DNA of 64,000 bases, taken from contig NZ_JARRAG010000002.1 in assembly GCF_029589435.1 (NCBI RefSeq), positions 62,001 through 126,000 on the forward strand, given 5' to 3'. This document shows positions 8,195-16,325 of this stretch, piece by piece. This DNA is from Paludisphaera mucosa (GTDB taxonomy: Bacteria > Planctomycetota > Planctomycetia > Isosphaerales > Isosphaeraceae). Each line of letters opens with the position of its first letter. The first letter of the stretch is position 1. Made by a program: the position numbers and the translations under genes. The notes under the pieces were generated by a model, which saw nothing but the letters and a program-made list of their open reading frames with translations, did not search any database and was not told the DNA's origin.

Positions 8195-9265
8195 ATGGCA
8201 GCCGCGGCCCTCAATCTGGTGATCGACGCCCGCCCGCGCGGGCCTCGCGGCCTGCTCGCCGCCGAGGTCGTGCTGGATCGCCCGGTGCTCGCCCGCCTGA
8301 TCGATCAGGCCCTCGCCGCCGTCGGCCCCGGACGCACGATCGCCGTGCTCGCGGGCCGGGGCCAGGCGCCCGACGTGGCCCCCCTGCTCGCCGACGCCGA
8401 GCCCGGCCGCGTCGCCCTGATCGAGGCCGAGCCCGCCGGGCGAGTCGCGGTCGTCCGCACCGACCGCCTCTACGACGGCCGACGCCTCAAGCGGGCCGTC
8501 CGCCTGGGCCGCGACCCCGAGGCCGCCGCCTTCTGGCGGCTCGACGGCCCCGAGGCTCTGGCCGGCGCCGAGCAGGAGTTGAATCGTCGGCTGAACTACC
8601 AGCCCCTGGGCCGATACTGGGCCTTCCCGCTCGCCGACCGCCTCGCCGCGGCCCTGCAGCCGACCCGTGTCGGGCCGAACAGCCTGACGCTCGCCGCGGG
8701 GGGGCTCATGCTCCTGGGCGTCGCGACCGTCGCCTGCGGCGGCCTCGGATGGCCGGGACGCACGGCCACGGCGCTCGCCTTCGCGGCGGCCCTCGTGCTC
8801 GACACGGCCGACGGCCGGCTCGCCCGGCTCCAGGGCTCGTGCTCCGCCTTCGGCCGCTGGCTCGACCAGGTGCTGGACGAGCTGGCCGACCTCGCGCTCC
8901 ACGCCGCGATCGCATGGTCGACGTTCGCCGCGACCGGCTCGCCGGCCTGGCTGGTTTTGGGAATGCTCTTCGCCTCGGGCAAATACCTCTTCCTCATCCA
9001 GTCGCTCACGGGCCAAGTGCTTGAAAAGGCGTCAGCGCCCGCGGCAGGCGAGGCACCCCGGCCGGCGCCGACAATCCGGAATGGCTCGCTCCTCCGATCG
9101 CTCAAGAGGCTCGTCGGGGCGCTGGGCCACGCCGACCTGCGCTGGCATCTGTGGATCGTCCTGGCCGCCGTCGGCCGGCTCGATGTGGCGCTGGCGGTCT
9201 ATGCGTGCTACTTCCCGTTGCGTGCTCTGGCCGGGATCGCGCGGAAGGGGGTGGCGCATGCCTGA
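8195..9265 (+). CDS. CDP-alcohol phosphatidyltransferase with N-terminal extension
   Basis: A 356-residue membrane enzyme of the CDP-alcohol phosphotransferase family. The full signature D203-x2-D206-G-x2-A210-R211-x8-G220-x3-D224-x3-D228 is intact, so it should transfer a phospho-alcohol from a CDP donor. About five or six hydrophobic helices follow residue 165. The first ~150 residues are soluble and are not part of the catalytic domain. Their layout (alternating beta/alpha, then NRRLNYQPLGRY before the helices) resembles the fused cytidylyltransferase of IPCT-DIPPS enzymes, but the nucleotide-binding GxGxR motif is absent. A strong GGGAGGCGAAGG precedes the ATG. The alcohol acceptor is unknown; the neighbours suggest a glycolipid or envelope polymer. 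Confidence 0.85.
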   Translation: MAAAALNLVIDARPRGPRGLLAAEVVLDRPVLARLIDQALAAVGPGRTIAVLAGRGQAPDVAPLLADAEPGRVALIEAEPAGRVAVVRTDRLYDGRRLKRAVRLGRDPEAAAFWRLDGPEALAGAEQELNRRLNYQPLGRYWAFPLADRLAAALQPTRVGPNSLTLAAGGLMLLGVATVACGGLGWPGRTATALAFAAALVLDTADGRLARLQGSCSAFGRWLDQVLDELADLALHAAIAWSTFAATGSPAWLVLGMLFASGKYLFLIQSLTGQVLEKASAPAAGEAPRPAPTIRNGSLLRSLKRLVGALGHADLRWHLWIVLAAVGRLDVALAVYACYFPLRALAGIARKGVAHA

Positions 9266-10022
9266 GCCCCGGATCACCGCCCTGATCGTCGCCCGCAACG
9301 AGGAGGCCAACCTGCCCGGCTGCCTGGCCTCGGTCGCCTTCGCGCACGAGCGGATCGTGGTGGTCGACACGTCGAGCGAGGACGACACCCTGGGCGTCGC
9401 GAGGCGGCTCGCCGACGTGGTGCTGGTCCGCCCGTTCGACGACTTCGCCTCCCAGCGAAACGCGGGCCGCGAGGCGGCCTCGGGCGACTGGATCCTCTCC
9501 ATCGACGCCGACGAGCGCGCGACCCCCGAGCTGGCCGTCGAGATCGCCCGCGCCCTGGTCGACCCGTCGAACCCCCACGCCGGGTTCCGCATCCCGATCC
9601 GTAGCGAGATCCTCGGCCGCCCGTTCGGCTATTCGGGCACGCAGCAGGACCTGCCGCTGCGCCTCTTCCGCCGCGATCGCGGCGCCTGGACGGGACGGGT
9701 CCACGAGACGGTGCAGCTCGACGGGACGACGGGCCGGATGCTGGGGCCGCTGGACCACCGCACGCTGCCCGACGTCCGGGTCTTCCTCCACAAGATCGAC
9801 CAGTACACGTCGCTCGAAGCCCGCGATCTGCACCGAGCCGGGGCCCGCTTCCGGGCGACGGACCTGACGCTCCGGCCGGCCTGGCTGTTCCTCAAGCTCT
9901 ACCTGTACAAGCAGGGGTTTCGCGACGGGCTCGAAGGCCTGATGTTCTGCGCGTTGTCCGGCGTATCGGCGGCCGTCCGCACATGGAAGTTGCGGGAATT
10001 GGACCACATGGAGGTCACATGA
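9258..10022 (+). CDS. Glycosyltransferase family 2, WaaE/KdtX-like
   Basis: A 254-residue GT2 enzyme overlapping the previous gene by 8 bp (ATG within GCATGCCTGA). The motifs ALIVARNEEANLPGCL, VVVDTSSEDDT and ILSIDADERATPE (DAD as the metal-binding DxD) are those of the lipopolysaccharide core beta-1,4-glucosyltransferase WaaE/KdtX subgroup, followed by RLFRRDRGAWTGRVHE. A C-terminal hydrophobic segment (LFLKLYLYKQGF) fits membrane association. It probably adds a sugar to a lipid-linked acceptor. Its stop overlaps the next start as ATGA. Confidence 0.88.
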   Translation: MPEPRITALIVARNEEANLPGCLASVAFAHERIVVVDTSSEDDTLGVARRLADVVLVRPFDDFASQRNAGREAASGDWILSIDADERATPELAVEIARALVDPSNPHAGFRIPIRSEILGRPFGYSGTQQDLPLRLFRRDRGAWTGRVHETVQLDGTTGRMLGPLDHRTLPDVRVFLHKIDQYTSLEARDLHRAGARFRATDLTLRPAWLFLKLYLYKQGFRDGLEGLMFCALSGVSAAVRTWKLRELDHMEVT

Positions 10023-10720
10023 TCTCGGCACACGAGGCGGAAGTCACGTTCCGGTTCGACGCCCTGCACTGGCGTTTCAAGGACGCGCTCGACCCCGAGG
10101 ACTACCGGTTGCGCGGGGTGCTCGACGCCATCGGGCCGGTCGCGGGACTCCGCGTGCTCGACCTGGGCTGCGGCAAGGGCCGGTTCGCCCGCGCCCTGCA
10201 GGACCACGGCGCGACCGTGACGGGCCTCGACCTATCGACGGCGATGCTGGCCGAGGCCGACGGGATCGCCCGCGTCCGCGGCAGCGCCCGCAGCCTCCCC
10301 TTCCCCTCGGGGAGCTTCGACGCCGTGATCGCGGTGGAGGTCTTCGAGCACCTCGACCCGGCGACGTGGGACGAGACGATCGCCGAGGCGAGCCGCGTCT
10401 TAACACCTCGCGGCGCGCTGGCGATCGTCGACAAGAGCCTGGCCTCGTTCAACTCCCAGCGGCCGTGGATGCCGAGCGCCCTCGTGAAGAAGATCGACGA
10501 GCGCCGGGGACGCTGGATGTATCCCTCCGACGGCCCCGTCCGCGAGCGATGGTTCTGGCCCAGCCGGCTGCGCAAGGAACTGTTGAAGTCGTTCGCCGAC
10601 GTCCGGGTCGTGCACCTGCTGTCGCCGGCCGAGAAGCGGCTGATGCTCTTCCGCCGGCTGCCGTCCGCGCGGCTGATGGCTCTGTGGGTCGCGCGGGGCG
10701 GCGGAGGCTCGAATGTCTGA
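10019..10720 (+). CDS. Class I SAM-dependent methyltransferase
   Basis: A 233-residue Rossmann-fold methyltransferase. Motif I VLDLGCGKGRFA, motif II GLDLS and the post-II segment ARSLPFPSGSFDAVIAVEVFEHL are all clear, typical of the UbiE/Methyltransf_11 group. The start ATG at 10019 overlaps the GT2 stop (ATGA); an upstream ATG at 9983 would lie inside the GT2 gene and is unlikely. In this context it probably methylates a sugar or lipid intermediate of the envelope polymer, but the substrate is inferred only from neighbours. Confidence 0.85.
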   Translation: MISAHEAEVTFRFDALHWRFKDALDPEDYRLRGVLDAIGPVAGLRVLDLGCGKGRFARALQDHGATVTGLDLSTAMLAEADGIARVRGSARSLPFPSGSFDAVIAVEVFEHLDPATWDETIAEASRVLTPRGALAIVDKSLASFNSQRPWMPSALVKKIDERRGRWMYPSDGPVRERWFWPSRLRKELLKSFADVRVVHLLSPAEKRLMLFRRLPSARLMALWVARGGGGSNV

Positions 10721-12209
10721 GATCCTCGGGCCGAGGCCGGCCGCGCTCCCCTTCCTCCTGTGGAAGACCCCGCCGGGGCTCGAAACGATCCTGGCGCAGG
10801 AGGGCGTCGCGTTCGAAGTCGTCCGCGACGCGCACCCGTTCGCGTTCCGGGGCGGTCGGTTCGTCCTGTTCGACGGCCGAAGCGAGCCGGCCGCGGCGAT
10901 GCGGTCGCTGCTGACCTCGGCGCACGTCGCGATCGACGTCGACTTCCTCCGCAAGGGGGAGTCCGTCGACCCCTTCCAGGCGCTGATCGACGACAAGCCG
11001 ATGCGCGGCGCGTGGGAAGTCCGGGGCTGGACGCTCCGGGAGCGGGTCTCCCGTCATCCCAAGGCCTGGATCCGCGAACGCCTCATCGAACAGCTCCGCG
11101 ACGTCGTCGCGGCCCACGACGGCGTCTGGATGCGGCTCGCGCCGTTCCCGCACCCGTTCCGCTCGGCGTTCAACCTCCGGGTCGACCTCGACGAGCCCGT
11201 GGCCGAAGACTACTTCCGGTTCGCCCTGGGCCGGAACCTGCTGAACGACTGCTGTACGCACTTCGTCAACACCAACGCCTACAGCGGCGAGCGCGAGGTC
11301 CTGGCCGACCTGGCCGGCCGCGACGCCCAGTCGCACGGGCACTACCACTACGTCTACCGCGACCCCGAGGCCAACCTCCGGAACCTGGAGCGGGCCGACC
11401 GGATCCTCCGCGGGCGGGGCTTCGACGTCGAGGGTTTCGCCGCCCCCCACGGCCGCTGGAACCCCTCGCTCGACGACGCGTTGGAGTCGCTCGGCTATTC
11501 GTATTCGTCAGACTTCCAGCTCGGCTACGACGACCTGCCGTCGTTCCCGTGGAAGGACGGGCGGTTCTCCAGGGTTCTGCAGGTCCCCGTCCATCCCATC
11601 TGCGAGGGGCTCTTCCTCGACGCCGGCGCGAGCGGCGGCCGCTGCGTGGCCGAACACCTCGCGGCCGTGGTCGCCGAGAAGATCGAGGCCGGCGAGCCCG
11701 CGTTCGTCTACGGCCACCCCGAGCGCCGGCTGGGCCGCATGCCCGAGGTTCCGCTCGCCCTGGCCGCGACGCTCGACCGCTATCCCCTCGTCTGGCGGAC
11801 GACCCTGACGGAGATGGCCCGCTGGTGGCGATGGCGGGCCGCCCGCAAGTGGCTGGCCATCCCTCGCGGCCCCGACCGGTTCGAGGTCCAGTTCGAGGAC
11901 TGGGACGCCGACTACCCCCTGGCGCTGGAGATCCAACGTGGCGAGTTTCGCTGCCTGATGCCGCTGACCGGACCCCGGACGATCCTGGACCTGGCCTCGC
12001 TCGCCTACGACCGGCGGCCGACGCCGGCCCGGCGGTTCGTGCGGCCGCCGACGCCCGACCGACGCCCGGCGACGTTCAAGCAGCTCGTCCGGCGGGCGAT
12101 CGACTGGGAGACCGTGACGCCGATCGAGGAGATCTCGCAGGCCACGCTCGCCGGCCGCGTGAAGAAAGGACTTCGGCGCTGGAAACTCCAGAGGACGGGG
12201 ACGGACTGA
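10713..12209 (+). CDS. Polysaccharide deacetylase-family protein (NodB-like)
   Basis: A 498-residue protein whose central part has a carbohydrate esterase 4-like layout. There is an Asp-containing strand (LRVDLDEP), a zinc-binding HxxxH-type segment (QSHGHYHY) and FAAPHGRWNPSLDDAL, resembling the R/PxGRxN motif of deacetylases. No signal peptide is seen, unlike most CE4 enzymes, and flanking regions of about 140 residues on each side are unassigned. It overlaps the methyltransferase by 8 bp and is followed by GT4 as TGATG, so it is co-translated with sugar-transfer enzymes. Deacetylation of a lipid-linked sugar is the likeliest role. Confidence 0.75.
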   Translation: MSEILGPRPAALPFLLWKTPPGLETILAQEGVAFEVVRDAHPFAFRGGRFVLFDGRSEPAAAMRSLLTSAHVAIDVDFLRKGESVDPFQALIDDKPMRGAWEVRGWTLRERVSRHPKAWIRERLIEQLRDVVAAHDGVWMRLAPFPHPFRSAFNLRVDLDEPVAEDYFRFALGRNLLNDCCTHFVNTNAYSGEREVLADLAGRDAQSHGHYHYVYRDPEANLRNLERADRILRGRGFDVEGFAAPHGRWNPSLDDALESLGYSYSSDFQLGYDDLPSFPWKDGRFSRVLQVPVHPICEGLFLDAGASGGRCVAEHLAAVVAEKIEAGEPAFVYGHPERRLGRMPEVPLALAATLDRYPLVWRTTLTEMARWWRWRAARKWLAIPRGPDRFEVQFEDWDADYPLALEIQRGEFRCLMPLTGPRTILDLASLAYDRRPTPARRFVRPPTPDRRPATFKQLVRRAIDWETVTPIEEISQATLAGRVKKGLRRWKLQRTGTD

Positions 12210-13333
12210 TGGACGACCGATCCCTCGAAACCTTCGACACCGCGCCGAACGCCGCCCACTGGCTGGCGACGCGGTCGCAGGGGCCGCCGCCGTCGGGCTC
12301 GGCCTACCTGCACGCCCCCTCGTCCGCCTTCCAGTCGCCGGGCGGCGGCGAGAACCAGTTGATCCAGACGGGCCGTCACCTCGAGGCTCTGGACGTCCCG
12401 GTGCGACTCTTCTCGCCCTGGACCGACCGCCTCGACCACGCGCGACTGCTGCACCTGTTCGGCATGTCCCGCGAGGGCCTGGAGCTGGCGAGGGCGGCGC
12501 GGGCGAGACGGGTGCCGATCGTGGTCTCGCCGATCTGCTGGTACGAGCCGAGGGCCCTCTGGGCGCTCGAACCGACCGCGGCCCGGAAGCTCGGCGCGGT
12601 CGGGGCGTGGGCGATGCGTCGCGCGTTCCGAGGCCTGCCCGGCTGGCGTCGCGAGCTGCTCGCGACGGCCGACCGGGTCCTGCCGAACTCGGACGAGGAG
12701 GCGGACCAGCTCGTCCGGCTCTTCGGCGTCGACCGCGGGCGGATCCGCGTGGTGCCCAACGGCGTGCTGCCGGAATTCGGCTGGGGCTCGCCCCGGCTCT
12801 TCCGCGAGCGCGTGGGCGACTTCGAGTTCGTCCTGTTCGTGGGCCGGATCGAGCCCCGCAAGAACCCGCTGGGCGTGATCCGCGCCGCGCGACGGCTGGG
12901 GCTGCCGCTGGTCGTCGTCGGCGAGGCGCCCCCGCAGCACGAGAACTACGAGAGGCAGTGCCGCCGCGAGGGCGGCGACCGCGTCGTCTGGCTGGAAGGG
13001 CTCGACCACCACGACCCGCTGCTGACGTCGACCTACGCCGCCGCGCGGGTCTTCGCCCTGTGCAGCTGGTTCGAGACGCCCGGCCTGGCCGCGCTCGAGG
13101 CCGCGCTCTCCGGGGCGGCCGTGGTCGTCACGCCGCACGGGTCGACCCGGTCGTATTTCGGCGACCGCGCGACCTACGCGCGGCCGTGGAAGGTCGACGA
13201 GATCGGCGAGGCCCTCTCGCGGGCCTGGCGCGAAGGGCCGCGACCTGGCCTTGCGGCCCACGTCGCTTCGAACTACCTTTGGGACCGCGTCGCCAAGCTC
13301 ACGGCGGAGGTTTATGATCAGGTCGCCGACTGA
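12209..13333 (+). CDS. Glycosyltransferase family 4
   Basis: A 374-residue GT-B retaining glycosyltransferase. The N-terminal domain carries SPGGGENQL, the Gly-rich loop of GT4 enzymes. The C-terminal donor domain has FVGRIEPRKNP, VVVGEAP, WLEGLDHHD, then CSWFETPGLAALEAAL, the E-x7-E-like nucleotide-sugar site. The start overlaps the deacetylase stop (TGATG). The C-terminus overlaps the next gene by 20 bp. Part of the envelope-polymer locus; the transferred sugar is unknown. Confidence 0.87.
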   Translation: MDDRSLETFDTAPNAAHWLATRSQGPPPSGSAYLHAPSSAFQSPGGGENQLIQTGRHLEALDVPVRLFSPWTDRLDHARLLHLFGMSREGLELARAARARRVPIVVSPICWYEPRALWALEPTAARKLGAVGAWAMRRAFRGLPGWRRELLATADRVLPNSDEEADQLVRLFGVDRGRIRVVPNGVLPEFGWGSPRLFRERVGDFEFVLFVGRIEPRKNPLGVIRAARRLGLPLVVVGEAPPQHENYERQCRREGGDRVVWLEGLDHHDPLLTSTYAAARVFALCSWFETPGLAALEAALSGAAVVVTPHGSTRSYFGDRATYARPWKVDEIGEALSRAWREGPRPGLAAHVASNYLWDRVAKLTAEVYDQVAD

Positions 13334-14663
13334 CCTCAAGCCTGTTCGGACCGGGCGCTATCGCTACAGCAAGCTGCGATGGCGGATCCTGGTGCGCGCG
13401 TTCGACGCGGCCGGCGGCCTCGTCGCGCCGATCTGGCGACGGCTGCGGCCCCCCCGCGAGGTCGACGCGCCCCGACGGATCCTCGTCGTCCAGCTCGACC
13501 ATCTGGGCGACGCCGTCCTGACCGCGCCGCTGATCGGGCAGCTCCGCAACGCCTATCCCCAGGCCGAGATCGACGTCCTGGCCTCGCCCAGCAATCACGA
13601 GGTCTTCGAGGCCGACGCCAACGTGACGCGGGTGCGGATCGCCGAGCGGACGTGGTTCGAGCGCAGCCCGTCGCGGCGCGGGCTCGCGGCCGAGGTCTGG
13701 CGGCTCGGCGCCTCGCTCCGCGACGACCGCTACGACCTGGGCATCGACGTCCGCGGCGACGTGCTCTCGATCCTCGTCCTGGCGATCGGCGGCGTCGCGC
13801 GGCGCGTCGGCTTCGCGATGGGGGGCGGCTCGTTCCTGCTGACCGACGTCGCCGAATGGGCGCCCGGCCGCCACGAGGTCCGCTCGCGGCTCGCCCTGCT
13901 CGAACCCCTGGGCGTCGCCCCCGACTTCGGCGGCCGCGCCCTCGTCCACGTCCGCGACGACGACCGCGCCGAGGTCGCCGCCCGCCTGCTCGACGCCTGG
14001 CCCCGCCGCGCCGGCCGCCGCCGCGGCCGCGTCGCGAGGACGGCCCCGGGCCGCGAGTCCGACGCCAGCCTGCAGGCCGAACAGTTTCGTCCCCACCCGC
14101 CCATGCTGGCCGTCCACCTCGGCGCCGGGACGGCCGCCAAGCGCTGGCCGAAGCGGCACTGGAAGGCGCTCATCGAGCGCTTCCTGGGCGACGGCTGGCG
14201 GGTCGTCATCGTGGGCGGACCCGAAGACCCCCCGCTCTCGCGGATCCTGACGCCCGACGACCGGCTCGTCGACTGGTCGGGGCGATTGACCGTCCCCCAG
14301 ACGACGGCCCTGCTCGAACGCGCCGATCTGTTCATCGGCGCCGATTCCGGTCCGGCCCACCTGGCGGCCTCGGCCGGCGCGACCTCGGTGATCCTCTTCA
14401 GCGGCACGAACAACCCGGTCCAGTGGCGGCCCTGGTCGTCGCGATCGCTGGTGCTCCGCAACCGCGTCGCGTGCCGGCCCTGCCACCAGAAGACGTGCCC
14501 CCTGGCCGACCATCCCTGCATGACGGGCCTCGAACCCGACCGCGTCTACCGGGCCGCGCGACGCTGGCTGGCCCGGACGAACCGCACCGAGCCCGCGCGA
14601 GAGGCCTCCCCGTCCCGCGACCTGGAGATCGCCTATGAACACGACTACAACCCTGCGACCTGA
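13314..14663 (+). CDS. Glycosyltransferase family 9 (heptosyltransferase-like)
   Basis: A 449-residue GT9 enzyme of the ADP-heptose:LPS heptosyltransferase family. Seen are RILVVQLDHLGDAVLTAPL at the N-terminus, the donor-site strand LAVHLGAGTAAKRWP, VVIVGGPED, and ADLFIGADSGPAHLAASAG, the hallmark of the family. CRPCHQKTCP near the C-terminus resembles the Cys cluster found in many GT9 proteins. GGAGG lies 4 bases before the ATG at 13314, which sits inside the 3' end of the GT4 gene. About 30 Arg-rich residues between 235 and 265 form a low-complexity insert. It likely adds a heptose-type sugar to a lipid-linked core. Confidence 0.9.
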   Translation: MIRSPTDLKPVRTGRYRYSKLRWRILVRAFDAAGGLVAPIWRRLRPPREVDAPRRILVVQLDHLGDAVLTAPLIGQLRNAYPQAEIDVLASPSNHEVFEADANVTRVRIAERTWFERSPSRRGLAAEVWRLGASLRDDRYDLGIDVRGDVLSILVLAIGGVARRVGFAMGGGSFLLTDVAEWAPGRHEVRSRLALLEPLGVAPDFGGRALVHVRDDDRAEVAARLLDAWPRRAGRRRGRVARTAPGRESDASLQAEQFRPHPPMLAVHLGAGTAAKRWPKRHWKALIERFLGDGWRVVIVGGPEDPPLSRILTPDDRLVDWSGRLTVPQTTALLERADLFIGADSGPAHLAASAGATSVILFSGTNNPVQWRPWSSRSLVLRNRVACRPCHQKTCPLADHPCMTGLEPDRVYRAARRWLARTNRTEPAREASPSRDLEIAYEHDYNPAT

Positions 14664-14799
14664 GCGGAAGGCCCCGTCGGTCGACGCCCGGGGCTGGGTC
14701 GTCCTGGCCTGGGTCGCCGCCTGGTCCGCGGCGTACCTCTACTCGGCCGTGGGGACGCGCTTCCCCTGGCTCCGCTCCTGGATCGACGGCCTCTTCTGA
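14635..14799 (+). CDS. 54-residue single-pass membrane peptide
   Basis: A small gene overlapping the end of the GT9 gene by 29 bp in another frame. The ATG at 14635 has GGAG about 9 bases upstream, and TGA is at 14797-14799. The product starts with a Thr-rich tip (MNTTTTL), then a basic stretch, then a Trp/Ala-rich hydrophobic segment at about residues 21-42, and ends WIDGLF. No homologue is recognised. Translational coupling to the glycosyltransferase suggests a small accessory of the envelope locus; a chance open frame is not excluded, though the clean TM segment and ribosome-binding site argue for a gene. Confidence 0.55.
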   Translation: MNTTTTLRPERKAPSVDARGWVVLAWVAAWSAAYLYSAVGTRFPWLRSWIDGLF

Positions 14800-14812
14800 G
14801 CCCGACGAAAGC

Positions 14813-15190
14813 TCAACGGCCGCCGGCCTCGGCCGCCGCCTGCTTCCAGTCCGAGATGAGCCTGACCAGCTTCACGGAGACGTCGGTGAACGGGCCCCCC
14901 GAGGCCATCGCGTCGGTCGCTTCGGCCTGACGCCCGGCGACGGCCGATTCCAGGACGCCGGCCGCGGCGACGTGGAATTTCGCGTGGAGCGACTTCACCT
15001 CGCGCCACTCCTTCCTCATGCGGTCGGCGAGCGGCAGCGCGTTCAGCCACTTGCCGAACTCGCAGAGGTCGTCGGGACGCACCGTCTCGACGGTCCACTC
15101 GCTTTTCCCGGTCTTGATGGCCTCGCGCAGCCGGAACTTCCACTTGGCGTGGGAGGCGATCGCGTGGTCGAGGCTGGCCGGATCGATCAT
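14813..15190 (-). CDS. Stand-alone CZB (chemoreceptor zinc-binding) domain protein
   Basis: A 125-residue protein consisting almost entirely of a CZB domain. The 3His/1Cys zinc site is complete: H14 (SHAKWK), C43 within CEFGKW, and H69 and H73 (HAKFH). CZB domains normally sit at the C-terminus of soluble chemoreceptors or on diguanylate cyclases, where zinc or oxidation of the Cys-zinc site (for example by HOCl) is sensed. Here no output domain is attached. No chemotaxis gene lies nearby, but a GGDEF protein is encoded at 30186. GAGGGGG precedes the ATG. It is convergent with the small peptide gene. Confidence 0.85.
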   Translation of the reverse strand: MIDPASLDHAIASHAKWKFRLREAIKTGKSEWTVETVRPDDLCEFGKWLNALPLADRMRKEWREVKSLHAKFHVAAAGVLESAVAGRQAEATDAMASGGPFTDVSVKLVRLISDWKQAAAEAGGR

Positions 15191-15330
15191 GGCGGGATCC
15201 CCCTCGAAGGCGGGTCGTCGCGACGAGTCCCGCGACGTCGCGGCTCCCGCTTCGGCTCCACGCTTCTTGATGCGACGAGCGCCAGCATAACGCGCGCGAG
15301 GGGCCGTCGCATCCGCCGAGCGGCGGCGGT

Positions 15331-16098
15331 TCAGGGCCTCGGCCTTGGCGTGGCGTCGCCGGGAGCGAGCCCCAGGACCCAGCGGGTCGACTCGACCCAC
15401 ATGTCGCGGAATTCGGTCCGTTCCCAGACCTCCCGGCGATGGCCCAGGCCGTTGTAGAGCACGCGGCCCTTGCCATACGGCCGAGCCCAGGCGACGGGGA
15501 AATCGCCGCGATCGTGCACGCCTTTCTTGGACCGATCGATGCGATCGGGGTCGAGTCGCAGCAAGATCCGCGCGTCGGCCCGCGAGAAGCCCTGGATCTG
15601 GTAGATTTCGTCCTTCAGCGTGAAGCTCGGCGGGAGGGACCGGAAGCCCGGGAAGTCGCGATCCTCGACGATCAGCGGGGCTTCGAACTGGCCCCAGGGG
15701 TGGCCGTCGAAGGCCCCGCCGAGCATGCGGCGGTACTCGGGCCACGACGGGAACGTGATCGTCGCGCTGTGGACGCCGAGGAACCCCTTGCCGTCGTCGC
15801 GGATGAACGCGAGCAGGTCGGCCTTCTGGGCGTCGTCCATGTCGAGGTCGCCGTCGGTGAAGAAGACGACGGCGTCGAATTTATCGAGGTTCTTCGCCTC
15901 GTATTTCAGCGGCATCTTCGTGATGTTCCCGCAGTCGGTGCGGAGCGTCGCCTCCCACTGCCCCGTGCTCCGGCCCAGGTCGTAGAACGTCGCCATCGCC
16001 GTCGAGACGGCGTCGTGCTGATACCCCTTGCTCTGGCCGACGACCAGCAACCGTTTGGGCTCCTGGGCCGTGGCCGTGGCGACTGATAGCAGGACCAT
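15331..16098 (-). CDS. ThuA-domain protein, probably exported
   Basis: A ThuA-like (trehalose-utilisation, class I glutamine-amidotransferase fold) protein. Typical segments are LLVVGQSKGYQHDAVS, AVVFFTDGDL, GFLGVHSATITFPSWPEY and VYYNGLGH-like VLYNGLGHRREVW. The only ATG in the region, at 16098, gives 255 residues with a very short hydrophobic leader (MVLLSVATATAQ). The frame stays open upstream through RR and more hydrophobic residues, as if the full signal peptide began near 16143, where only a non-standard ATT is available. The 5' end abuts the repeat element at 16166-16312. Role in sugar metabolism is inferred from the family and from the GH20-like, TIM-barrel and second ThuA genes upstream. 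Confidence 0.75.
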   Translation of the reverse strand: MVLLSVATATAQEPKRLLVVGQSKGYQHDAVSTAMATFYDLGRSTGQWEATLRTDCGNITKMPLKYEAKNLDKFDAVVFFTDGDLDMDDAQKADLLAFIRDDGKGFLGVHSATITFPSWPEYRRMLGGAFDGHPWGQFEAPLIVEDRDFPGFRSLPPSFTLKDEIYQIQGFSRADARILLRLDPDRIDRSKKGVHDRGDFPVAWARPYGKGRVLYNGLGHRREVWERTEFRDMWVESTRWVLGLAPGDATPRPRP

Positions 16099-16165
16099 GA
16101 GGGCCGCCGTGGCGGAGCCCCGGATGATGGGGCGACGTACAATGCGGCCGGCGCCGACAGATCCT

Positions 16166-16312
16166 CCTTTCCCCGGGAGAAGGCGCCTCGAAGAGGCGGA
16201 TGAGGGTCGTCGGATTTCGGGAGGGGGTTGGCGTACTGAATGCGCAGGCGGACGCGAAGCGCCGCGACCCTCATCCGGCCCTGCGGGCCACTTTCTCCCG
16301 GCGGGAGAAGGG
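16166..16312. repeat. Palindromic intergenic element, copy A
   Basis: About 147 bp made of three parts. There is a left hairpin remnant (CTTTCCCCGGGAGAAG), and an outer stem GGATGAGGGT (16198-16207) pairing with ACCCTCATCC (16267-16276). Then come two tandem hairpins, GGCCC-TGC-GGGCC and TTCTCCC-GGC-GGGAGAA. A second copy lies at 59669-59811; the last 46 bases match at 41 positions. No transposase lies next to it. It separates two genes of the minus-strand carbohydrate run. It resembles REP/MITE-like non-autonomous elements. Confidence 0.8.
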
Positions 16313-16325
16313 CGGTCGCTGGAAA

